From Proteobacteria bacterium UBA5122 (GTDB taxonomy: Bacteria; Pseudomonadota; Gammaproteobacteria; Tenderiales; Tenderiaceae), in NCBI GenBank assembly GCA_002415485.1, contig DHYU01000049.1, positions 1,985-18,430 on the forward strand: DNA of 16,446 nt, in the 5' to 3' direction. The notes under the pieces are model-generated. The model did no database searches. It saw nothing but the letters and a program-made list of their open reading frames with translations, and was not told where the DNA came from. Position numbers and translations under genes: made by a program. Position 1 is the stretch's first letter, and each line of letters starts with the position of its first letter. Shown here one piece after another: positions 1 to 7,251 of the stretch.

Positions 1-60
1 TTCGAGTCGATCCACAACCACTCGGCCTACGCGCTGGTTGAGCGCGACAAACGCGGGTAA
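1..60 (+). CDS. 3' end of an unidentified protein (partial)
   Basis: Frame 1 is open from the first base to a TAA at 58-60 and encodes the last 19 residues of a protein, ending in ALVERDKRG. An intrinsic terminator starts 45 bp after the stop, which fits a real gene end. Frame 2 is also open over this short stretch (to a stop near 88), so the frame choice rests mainly on the terminator spacing and the ordinary codon use. I do not recognise the family from so few residues and assign no function. Confidence 0.5.
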   Translation, partial: FESIHNHSAYALVERDKRG

Positions 61-104
61 TCCCACACTCTTTACCCAGTAGAATTACAAAGAAATTCAC
101 ATCC

Positions 105-131
105 AAAGCCAGCGCCAGCGCTGGCTTTTTT
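105..131 (+). terminator. Rho-independent terminator after the first gene
   Basis: AAAGCCAGCG (105-114) and CGCTGGCTTT (119-128) form a perfect 10-bp stem with a 4-base loop, CCAG. It runs into six T's (126-131). It ends transcription of the partial gene at 1-60 and insulates the GGDEF-EAL gene that starts at 217. Confidence 0.88.
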
Positions 132-158
132 GTTGCAGTTGCGGGACCATTAGGCGCT

Positions 159-176
159 GCTGCGGCTGGCCGCAGC
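159..176 (+). repeat. GC-rich hairpin in the leader of the GGDEF-EAL gene
   Basis: GCTGCGG (159-165) and CCGCAGC (170-176) are a perfect 7-bp inverted repeat around the loop CTGG. It lies 28 bp after the terminator and 40 bp before the start codon at 217. No T-run follows, so it is not an intrinsic terminator. It could be an mRNA leader structure, a protein-binding palindrome or chance in GC-rich DNA. No convincing promoter hexamers are visible between 132 and 216. Confidence 0.4.
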
Positions 177-216
177 TCACATCCAAACACATAACAACCA
201 GGATGTACGCAAGCCC

Positions 217-2610
217 ATGAAATCATTCTGCCGAGGGATTACCCAATGTATCGTGCTAGTCGAGGTGCTGATTCACCTGCTGCTGGCCACCCTCATGTTT
301 GTGATTGTGTTTCCGATCGTCTCGGAAGGTTATCAACAGCAGTTCATCCGTCATATACATGGTGATAGCCTGCGCTTGACCGAACTCATTCGTCACCAAC
401 CCGCACTACGCAATCAACTGGATTCATTGATCACGGACGAGACGATCGTCGACGCCCGTATTATTCAACGCCCAACCACCTCACAACGAGACACCTTTGG
501 CTCCGATCGCAATCATATTTTTTATACCGAAACCGCACTGGATGATCACTCCTTCCTCGTGCTGGGTTTCAGTGAAGCCACCACCAACAAACTGATCAAC
601 AACGCTCACTCGAGCGGCCTGCTGGTCCTGCTCGCCTATGTTTTTATTGCTGGCCTATTGGCCAAACTGATGGGCCCCATTATCAGCCAACCCATCATCC
701 AGCTTGGTCAGGCCGCACGCCGCATCGCCAATGGCGAGGGTGATGGCAGCGAACGACTCGACATCAAGACCAATCGTGGCGAGATCAAACAGCTCGCCCA
801 AGACCTGGAATCCATGCGCCAATCTCTGGTCACTCAAGGACAGATCATCGCCGCCCGCGAGGCCCGCATCAGCGCGATCATGGACAACGTGATCGATGCG
901 GTCATCACTATTGATCACACAGGTTTGATCCGCACCTACAACCTGGCTGCTGAGCGCATGTTTGGTTACAGTGCCAAAGACGCTATTGGCACCCCCGTAT
1001 ATAACCTCGCGCTCGACCCTCATCGTTTGAAGCACTACCTGGCACAGCTACCCCTCATTCCCGTAAGCCAGGAGATGATGGCCAAATCCAAAAATGGCAG
1101 TAGTTTCCATATGGCTGTCACCATCAACCAACTACGCAATATCGAAGGCTGCGACTTCATCGTCACCTGCCGCGACATCAGTGAGCGCAAGGCCGCTGAG
1201 TTACAAATCAAATCGCTGCAAGAGGATCTGGAGCGTCGCGTCATCAAACGCACGCGTGAACTGGCCGAGGTCAATCGTGAACTGCAACATCAGGCCCTGC
1301 ACGACGCACTGACCGACCTGCCCAATCGCAGCCTGCTGCAGGATCGCCTCGAACAGGCCACCCGTTCTGCCAAACGCGAAAACACATCGCTGGCACTGTT
1401 CATCATGGACCTGGACCGCTTCAAAGAGATCAACGACACCCTCGGTCATCACTATGGCGATCTGCTACTGCAACAGGTGGCGGTACGCCTGCGCAGTTCG
1501 CTGCGTGACTCGGACACTGTTGCCCGTCTTGGCGGCGATGAGTTTGCCGTGGTCCTGCCCGATGCGCATGAATACGACAACGCCGCGCAAACCGCACGCA
1601 AGATTGCCGAATCGATGGAAGCGCCATTCATCCTCGACAATCAGCGCTTCCACGTCGGCATCAGCATCGGCATCGCCCTCTACCCGCAGGATGGCCAGGA
1701 CTTCGTCACACTGATGCGCCGCGCCGATGTCGCCATGTATACCGCCAAACGCTCCCACTCCGAATTCATGTTTTACGACTCTGCACAAGACGAGCACAGC
1801 GCCGGGCAACTGGCCAGAGTCAGCGAACTGCGACATGCATTGGAACACGGCCAACTCCATGTCAGTTATCAGCCAACCATCTCGTTATTGACACAAAAAA
1901 TCATCGGCGTCGAGGCGCTACTGCGCTGGCAGCATCCTGAGGATGGCTTGATCTCTCCTGATGAGTTCATCCCCCTCGCCGAACGTACCGGCCTGATCAG
2001 GCCACTCACCACCTTTGTCTTCAATCAGGCCCTGCAACAGTTAAGCGCGTGGCAGAAAACCGGCATTCACATCCGCATGGCCATCAATCTATCCACCCGC
2101 AACCTGCACGACCCTGATCTGGTCAGCAACATCCAAAATGCGCTGCTCAAATGGCAGATCAATCCCGATGCGCTGCAACTGGAGATCACAGAAAGCGCCA
2201 TCATGGAAGACCCAGCGCGTGCGATGTCGACACTGCAGGCCCTGCACTCGATGGGCATTCATTTGTCCATCGATGACTTCGGCACAGGCTATTCATCACT
2301 GGCGTACTTAAAACAACTGCCCGTCGATGAAATCAAGATCGACAAATCGTTTGTCCAAGACATGCTGGTCAACCATGAAGATCTCGCCATCGTCCAGGCA
2401 ACGATCGATCTGGCGCATAACATGGGGCACCTTGTCATTGCAGAAGGCGTCGACAGTGAACATATCCTCATTGCGCTGACCAACATGGGGTGTAATCTGG
2501 CGCAAGGTTATTACATTGCCAAACCGCAAAGCGCGGCTGAGTTCGCACAGTGGTATGCGCAGCACATCCGTGATACCCAACACACCGATCAACAGGAAGC
2601 CATCGCCTAG
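217..2610 (+). CDS. Membrane-bound HAMP-PAS-GGDEF-EAL cyclic-di-GMP enzyme
   Basis: A 797-residue inner-membrane sensor that should make and/or degrade cyclic di-GMP. Order: TM helix about 11-34, periplasmic loop about 35-132, second TM about 133-155, HAMP about 155-207, PAS about 215-325, coiled-coil linker about 326-355, GGDEF domain about 360-525, EAL domain about 540-785. The diguanylate cyclase signature is exact (GGDEF at 439-443), and an inhibitory RxxD site (R430-D433) sits five residues before it. The phosphodiesterase domain has EALLRW at 566, DDFGTGYSS starting at 686, the conserved N and E of NLS and ITES, KID, and AEG. No catalytic position looks lost in either half, so it could be bifunctional; which activity dominates cannot be read from sequence. 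A GGA-containing stretch (CAGGATG) lies about 12 bases upstream; the ATG inside it opens only a 5-codon frame. The stop is 2 bp before the Tag-like gene, so the two are very likely co-transcribed. The ligand sensed is unknown. Confidence 0.95.
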   Translation: MKSFCRGITQCIVLVEVLIHLLLATLMFVIVFPIVSEGYQQQFIRHIHGDSLRLTELIRHQPALRNQLDSLITDETIVDARIIQRPTTSQRDTFGSDRNHIFYTETALDDHSFLVLGFSEATTNKLINNAHSSGLLVLLAYVFIAGLLAKLMGPIISQPIIQLGQAARRIANGEGDGSERLDIKTNRGEIKQLAQDLESMRQSLVTQGQIIAAREARISAIMDNVIDAVITIDHTGLIRTYNLAAERMFGYSAKDAIGTPVYNLALDPHRLKHYLAQLPLIPVSQEMMAKSKNGSSFHMAVTINQLRNIEGCDFIVTCRDISERKAAELQIKSLQEDLERRVIKRTRELAEVNRELQHQALHDALTDLPNRSLLQDRLEQATRSAKRENTSLALFIMDLDRFKEINDTLGHHYGDLLLQQVAVRLRSSLRDSDTVARLGGDEFAVVLPDAHEYDNAAQTARKIAESMEAPFILDNQRFHVGISIGIALYPQDGQDFVTLMRRADVAMYTAKRSHSEFMFYDSAQDEHSAGQLARVSELRHALEHGQLHVSYQPTISLLTQKIIGVEALLRWQHPEDGLISPDEFIPLAERTGLIRPLTTFVFNQALQQLSAWQKTGIHIRMAINLSTRNLHDPDLVSNIQNALLKWQINPDALQLEITESAIMEDPARAMSTLQALHSMGIHLSIDDFGTGYSSLAYLKQLPVDEIKIDKSFVQDMLVNHEDLAIVQATIDLAHNMGHLVIAEGVDSEHILIALTNMGCNLAQGYYIAKPQSAAEFAQWYAQHIRDTQHTDQQEAIA

Positions 2611-2612
2611 GC

Positions 2613-3284
2613 ATGATCTCGTTCGACACCCTCTATCAACACGCCGCCCGTCGCAAAGGCAGCGAACAGGCACTGGAAGGATTACTCGAGCATCCGCTGT
2701 CAGCACAGAACCTGGCAAAGATCCCTGATGACCGCTGGTTATCGATGATGAGCCGCTGCATCTTCCAGGCCGGTTTTAGCTGGAAGGTCATCGACAAGAA
2801 ATGGCCCGGTTTCGAAGAGGCATTTTTTGGCTTCGACCCGCAGCGCTGGATGTATATGTCAGATGACGACTTTGAAACCCTGCTCAAAGACACTCGCATC
2901 GTACGTAACGCCATCAAGATTCGCTCGGTGCGCGAAAACGCACAGTTCCTCTGTGACCTCGCCGCAGAGCATGGCAGTGCTGCCAAGGCCTTTGCAGACT
3001 GGCCCGATGACGAATACGTCGAGCTGTTGTTGATGCTCAAAAAACGCGGCAGTCGCCTCGGTGGCAACTCCGCGCAATATTTTTTGCGTTTGATGGGCAA
3101 GGACTCGTTCATCCTCAGCCGCGACGTGGTCAGCGCCCTGATCCGTGAAGGCATCATCAGCAACGCCCCCAAATCACAACGCGATCTGCGCGCCACACAA
3201 CAAGCCTTCAATCACTGGCGTAAAGAGAGTGGCCGCTCACTGACTGAAATCAGCAAGGTATTGGCCTATACCGTAGGTGCCTAG
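2613..3284 (+). CDS. DNA-3-methyladenine glycosylase I (Tag) family protein, divergent type
   Basis: A 223-residue protein related to Tag, which removes 3-methyladenine from alkylated DNA in base-excision repair. Shared landmarks with E. coli Tag are AGFSW (53-57, matching AGLSW), the following GF..FDP segment (67-76), the I-R-N..KI helix (96-103) and LKKRG (142-146). The differences matter. Aligned by AGFSW, the base-contacting Glu38 of E. coli Tag falls on Cys49, while Trp46 is kept as W57. The N-terminal Cys/His zinc ligands are absent. The C-terminal ligand position (DHVV in E. coli) reads RDVV here (D171), with no CCC tail. This resembles a proteobacterial Tag-like subgroup, usually annotated as glycosylase I, that appears to lack the zinc site; its substrate may differ. 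The gene starts 2 bp after the GGDEF-EAL stop, with GGAAG about 14 bp upstream, so translation is probably coupled. Confidence 0.85.
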   Translation: MISFDTLYQHAARRKGSEQALEGLLEHPLSAQNLAKIPDDRWLSMMSRCIFQAGFSWKVIDKKWPGFEEAFFGFDPQRWMYMSDDDFETLLKDTRIVRNAIKIRSVRENAQFLCDLAAEHGSAAKAFADWPDDEYVELLLMLKKRGSRLGGNSAQYFLRLMGKDSFILSRDVVSALIREGIISNAPKSQRDLRATQQAFNHWRKESGRSLTEISKVLAYTVGA

Positions 3285-3314
3285 CCCTGATGCAGAACAC
3301 CCCATCACTCAGGC

Positions 3315-3334
3315 CAGGCATTGCACAACGCCTG
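3315..3334 (-). other. Hairpin between convergent Tag-like and SirB2 genes
   Basis: In the minus-strand RNA, CAGGCGTT and AATGCCTG pair over 8 bp (one G-U) around a 4-base loop; the plus-strand version has an A-C mismatch instead. It lies 41 bp past the SirB2 stop and could protect or end that transcript, but no T-run follows. The rest of the 90-bp convergent gap shows no standard intrinsic terminator for either gene. Confidence 0.3.
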
Positions 3335-3374
3335 ACTCCCAGCGCTGTGCAAATATGATCAATAGCGATTTAGT

Positions 3375-3752
3375 CTAACTGATAAGCCAAGGCGACTTCG
3401 TCACCGCCACTGCCACGATATAGGCAAAACATAGCAACGCCGCCAGCCAGGCGCCGATTCTCACACTACGCGCCCGACCTGGCTTCAGGGCCACCATCCC
3501 GAGCGCGATATACGCCAACAAGGCCACGATCTTGGCCATTAACCAGCCCTGCGTCATGGGCGACAAACTCATCATCACCGCCAGCGTAATCGCCGATGCC
3601 AGCAACAGCGTATCGTTCACATGAGGAACGATCTTCACCCAGCGCTGCTGCAACATCGGCGAGTCGCGCAGCATCCAGATACCACGCAAGACAAAACCTC
3701 CAATGGATATCAACGCGGTGATGACATGTATTGTTTTGATAAGGCCGTACAT
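3375..3752 (-). CDS. SirB2 family integral membrane protein
   Basis: A 125-residue, four-helix inner-membrane protein with helices near residues 5-25, 43-63, 69-87 and 100-118. The family landmarks are the N-terminal KTIHV segment (His9), the FVLRG segment at the end of helix 1, and the PHVNDT motif at 43-48 before helix 2. Length is about normal for the family. SirB2 was named from a Salmonella locus affecting invasion-gene expression, but its biochemical role is not established and none should be assumed here. The ATG at 3752 is preceded by AAGGAAGGGA about 11 bp upstream, a good if slightly distant ribosome-binding site. The gene is 97 bp downstream of the AddA-like gene on the same strand, so it may be read through from it or have its own promoter. 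Confidence 0.85.
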   Translation of the reverse strand: MYGLIKTIHVITALISIGGFVLRGIWMLRDSPMLQQRWVKIVPHVNDTLLLASAITLAVMMSLSPMTQGWLMAKIVALLAYIALGMVALKPGRARSVRIGAWLAALLCFAYIVAVAVTKSPWLIS

Positions 3753-3849
3753 AAGTTTTTAAATCCCTTCCTTAAAATAATCACGTTATAAGGGTTCTAT
3801 CCCACTAACGCATCAAATTTCCAAAAATCATTATCTCAGAACCAACGAC
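3753..3849 (-). promoter_or_regulatory. Possible SirB2 promoter region
   Basis: This 97-bp gap is markedly more AT-rich than the two genes beside it. Read on the minus strand it contains TATAAC, a 5/6 match to a sigma-70 -10 box, about 27 bp before the SirB2 start codon. The best upstream TTGATG is 20 bp away, longer than the ideal spacing. No terminator follows the AddA-like gene. A weak own promoter for SirB2 is possible but unproven. Confidence 0.25.
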
Positions 3850-6800
3850 TCAGCCCTCAAACGCCCACTCACGCCACGCCTGCATCAGCGGCAAATACAG
3901 CGCCAAGCGTATCGGGCCTGCTTCAGTCAAACGCAACAAGCGTGCATAGGTATGCAGCTGTGCCTGATAGCGTTGCTGCTCGGCATCGAGAAATGCGTCC
4001 ACATCACCGCCTTCGTGACTGCCCGTTTTATAGTCAATGATCCAACGCACACCGTCATCATCGACAAAACTACGATCCATCACTGCACGCACGACACGAC
4101 CATCCAACACGCCGCTGACGGCGTATTCGCATCGCGATTGTGTATGCGCCTGCAACAACCACTGACCACGCGGATCGGCCAGAGTATTGTTCAAGGCCTG
4201 TACCGTACGCGCCAAGGCTACATCGACTTCAGCGGTGCTCACGCCCTCGCGCAACAAGGCGTGACGCAGATAGGGTTGCACGTCGTGAATACGTTGTGTT
4301 GACCACGCGGCGACGCCATCGTCGGCGATGCGTTGCAACAGCGCATGCACCACACTGCCGACATGGCGCGCGGCATCACTGGCCCAGATAAACGCGATAC
4401 TGCCTTCGTCCTCCGCCCTCGCCTGCAGACGCGCAAACGGCACTGCACTCACCGCCGCGGGCGGCTGCCAATCGATGCTCAGACGTCGCAGATTCGCCGC
4501 GGGCAACAGATTGCCGAAGTTCAATTGATCCTGCGCCGGTTTTGATTGTGTGTAGCGTGCAAACGCGTCTTGATAGACCTCTTCCAAACCCGGCCACAAC
4601 ATATTCAACAACGAACGCGACTGCGGCGGCTTCATCGCCAACTCACCGTCTTGATCGGCGCAGCGTACATGCCCCAGCAGATGCAATTGTTTGCGCGCCC
4701 GCGTTGCGGCGACATAGAGCAAACGCCCGCTCTCATAATCGGATTTGCGTTTATCGATACTGCACAGATAACGATAGATCGCATCGTGTGTATCGCCCGT
4801 CGCACGCAGCGGCGCCAACAGCAGTTCCGATTGATCGTGTTGCGACCAACGCTCCAGCCACATCAACAATGGATTGTCACTCTGCGCCGCCGGACGCCCC
4901 AAGGCTGGCAGAATCACCGTGTCGAACTCCAGCCCCTTGGACTTGTGGATCGTCATCACCTGGATGCGTGGATCGGCGCCGATGTCCGGCAACGCAAACA
5001 GCCGTTGCAGACGCTCATCGAGCAGCGCCAGATCATCGATGCCACCGGCCTGATCCAGATCATCGATCAGGGCCAGGAACACCTCGGCATCCTCAAGATC
5101 GGTCTCGTTATCCACACATGCCGGTCCGGCCAGTTGCAGCCACACCGATTCCAGCAGCCGCCGCAACGCGATACGCCCACGCTGCTGCATGGCAGGTGCA
5201 AACACCGCGCGCAGACGTGCGATACGCGCCTGCCCGGCCGCTGACATTTGCGTCACCAGCTGCGACTGCAACTGCGACCACAGCACCGCCTTGATGTCGG
5301 CCTCGGCCAGCACCAACAGATCGGCCAGACTCAAACCACACCACGGCGCACGTAACACCGCCAGCCACGCCAGACGATCGGCCGGATGCAACAAGGCGCG
5401 CGTCAACGCATACAGGTCCTGCACCACCGGTTGTTGCGCCAGTTGTTCGATCTCCAACGCACGATAACGCAGACCCGCCTGCTTCAAGGCCGCCGTGATC
5501 TCCACCAGATGACTGCGCGCCCGCACCAGGATCGCCACCGAACCGTCGGCCTGTTGCCGCAGCGCCGCCTGCACCAGCGCCAACACCTGTTCGGCCTCGG
5601 CCTGTTTGTCGTGGGCAAAGAATGGATGCACGTGCACGGCCTGACCGGCCGCGGCGTGGAATGCAGTCGACGGCGCATACGTCACCGCACCGATGGTCAC
5701 ATCCTCCTGCGCCGGCAAGACCTCGGCAAAGGTCTGATTGACCCACTCGACCACCCCCGCCTGCGAACGGAAGTTCACGCACAGGTTGAGCGGCTGCAAG
5801 ACCACGCCGCCGATGCCCCGCTGCCGCGCCCGCAGGTACAAACCGACATCGGCCTCGCGAAAACGATAGATCGACTGCATCGGATCGCCGACCACAAACA
5901 ACGTACGCCCATCCCCGGCCTGCCAGCCCGCCGTCAGTTTTTGCAGCAGATGGAACTGGCCGTAAGACGTATCCTGAAACTCATCGACCAACAGGTGTTG
6001 AATGCGGTAATCGAGCTGCAACGCCAGATCACTGGGCGCATCGTCATCGCCCAAGGCCAACAAGGCCGACTGCGCGACCTCGCTGAAATCCACCTCGCCG
6101 CGCTGACCAAACACCACGCGCAGATGGCCGACCGCAACGATCAGCAGCTCACACATGGCCTCGACGATCTGCCACTGCTCGTCGCTGTAGCACGGCGCGG
6201 GCAGACTGCGCAGCTGGGCCAGCGCCTCGCTGAGCACCGGCTCTTGGCGCAGCAATGCCACCAGTTCAGTGATCGCCTCCTTGCGCTCGGTATAGAGCGC
6301 CTTCTCGGCCTTGTCCTTGGTGCTGCTCGGCGCGGGGAAACCCACGCTCTTGTCGATGCGCTGCCGCCACGTATTCTCGCGCGTCAGCAGCAGCTCACAG
6401 ATGCCCAGCCACTGCGGCATGGCCTCGGCCTTGGCCTCAGGCAGCGCCGTCAAGCCGCGACAGGCAAACACGGGACTGCCCTCCTCCACACGCTGGCTGG
6501 CGAAGTCGAGCAACAGCATCAGGTCCGAGGCCGCGGCTGGCGGGAAGGCGGCGCGCAGTTGTTGCAGGCTGGCGCTGACCGTGTCGGCCAGCGCCGATTC
6601 GAGCAGGGCCCGCCACTGCGGTTCGCGCACGTTGACCAGATGCCGCAACCACTGCTCGCGCTTGGCCAGCATCGCGATCAACATGCGTTCGGCCGTCGCC
6701 AGGTTGTTGTCCAGGTGATTGAGCAAGGCCGCGATCGATGGCGACCAGTCGTGCCCGGCCTCCAGATCGGCCAGGGTCGCCCGCGCCGCCTCGCGATAGA

Positions 6801-7251
6801 GACCGACGGCATCATCCGTCGTCGCCGGTTGCGCGCCGAAGCGCGACAGGATCGGCAACTGGCGCGTCAACGACGCACACAGCGAGTCGATGGTTTGAAT
6901 CCGCAACCGCGCCGGATTCTGCAACAGGTGCCAGCCCTGGGCCTGGTCGTTGTCGAGCGCGGCGCGCGCCAGCTGCCAGGTTTGGCGTGTGTAGTCATCG
7001 GCATCGGCCGCCAGCGGCCGCTCGGCGCTGCCGAGGGCCTCCAACAACCGCTGGCGCATCTCGGCCGCGGCCTTGCGGGTAAAGGTGATGGCGACGATCT
7101 CCTCCGGCGCCTGCACCCGCGCCAGCAGCAACAGGATCCGCTGCGTGATGAGACCCGTCTTGCCCGAGCCGGCCGGGGCCTGCACGATAAAGGACTGGCC
7201 GGGGTCTAGCGCGAGGCGGCGTTGGTCAAGGTCGGCGATCGGCTTAGTCAT
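3850..7251 (-). CDS. AddA-like UvrD/Rep-type helicase with C-terminal RecB-family nuclease
   Basis: A 1133-residue superfamily 1 helicase-nuclease expected to unwind and trim double-strand DNA ends in recombinational repair. Helicase motifs in order: Walker A APAGSGKT (25-32, Lys31), Ia TFTRKAAAEMR, II DEFQDTS (423-429), III GDPMQSIYRFREAD (from 455), IV NFRSQ, V TIHKSKGLEFD, VI YVAATRARK. The C-terminal PD-(D/E)XK nuclease keeps its main residues: His969 (VVHALL), Asp1059 (VMDRS), DYK 1073-1075, and a QxxxY-like QLHTY. The frame is open further upstream (to 7353), but the ATG at 7251 is chosen because GGAGGG lies 6 bp before it and the product then begins just before the expected N-terminal Q-motif region. 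The start overlaps the end of the AddB-like gene by 8 bp (ATGACTAA), a classic translational coupling. It is somewhat shorter than B. subtilis AddA (about 1230 residues). A RecB role is less likely because the partner is AddB-like and there is no recC or recD nearby. Confidence 0.93.
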   Translation of the reverse strand: MTKPIADLDQRRLALDPGQSFIVQAPAGSGKTGLITQRILLLLARVQAPEEIVAITFTRKAAAEMRQRLLEALGSAERPLAADADDYTRQTWQLARAALDNDQAQGWHLLQNPARLRIQTIDSLCASLTRQLPILSRFGAQPATTDDAVGLYREAARATLADLEAGHDWSPSIAALLNHLDNNLATAERMLIAMLAKREQWLRHLVNVREPQWRALLESALADTVSASLQQLRAAFPPAAASDLMLLLDFASQRVEEGSPVFACRGLTALPEAKAEAMPQWLGICELLLTRENTWRQRIDKSVGFPAPSSTKDKAEKALYTERKEAITELVALLRQEPVLSEALAQLRSLPAPCYSDEQWQIVEAMCELLIVAVGHLRVVFGQRGEVDFSEVAQSALLALGDDDAPSDLALQLDYRIQHLLVDEFQDTSYGQFHLLQKLTAGWQAGDGRTLFVVGDPMQSIYRFREADVGLYLRARQRGIGGVVLQPLNLCVNFRSQAGVVEWVNQTFAEVLPAQEDVTIGAVTYAPSTAFHAAAGQAVHVHPFFAHDKQAEAEQVLALVQAALRQQADGSVAILVRARSHLVEITAALKQAGLRYRALEIEQLAQQPVVQDLYALTRALLHPADRLAWLAVLRAPWCGLSLADLLVLAEADIKAVLWSQLQSQLVTQMSAAGQARIARLRAVFAPAMQQRGRIALRRLLESVWLQLAGPACVDNETDLEDAEVFLALIDDLDQAGGIDDLALLDERLQRLFALPDIGADPRIQVMTIHKSKGLEFDTVILPALGRPAAQSDNPLLMWLERWSQHDQSELLLAPLRATGDTHDAIYRYLCSIDKRKSDYESGRLLYVAATRARKQLHLLGHVRCADQDGELAMKPPQSRSLLNMLWPGLEEVYQDAFARYTQSKPAQDQLNFGNLLPAANLRRLSIDWQPPAAVSAVPFARLQARAEDEGSIAFIWASDAARHVGSVVHALLQRIADDGVAAWSTQRIHDVQPYLRHALLREGVSTAEVDVALARTVQALNNTLADPRGQWLLQAHTQSRCEYAVSGVLDGRVVRAVMDRSFVDDDGVRWIIDYKTGSHEGGDVDAFLDAEQQRYQAQLHTYARLLRLTEAGPIRLALYLPLMQAWREWAFEG

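Noticed and set aside
4542..5294. Plus-strand open frames of 232-250 codons
   Set aside because: Two of them overlap each other and both are antisense to the AddA-like gene; their low-complexity Pro/Arg/Ala/Thr composition indicates shadow frames.
5386..7209. A 607-codon open frame on the plus strand
   Set aside because: It lies wholly antisense to the AddA-like gene, whose helicase motifs are unambiguous. The product is rich in Arg, Gln, Leu and His with no domain, typical of the opposite strand of GC-rich coding DNA.
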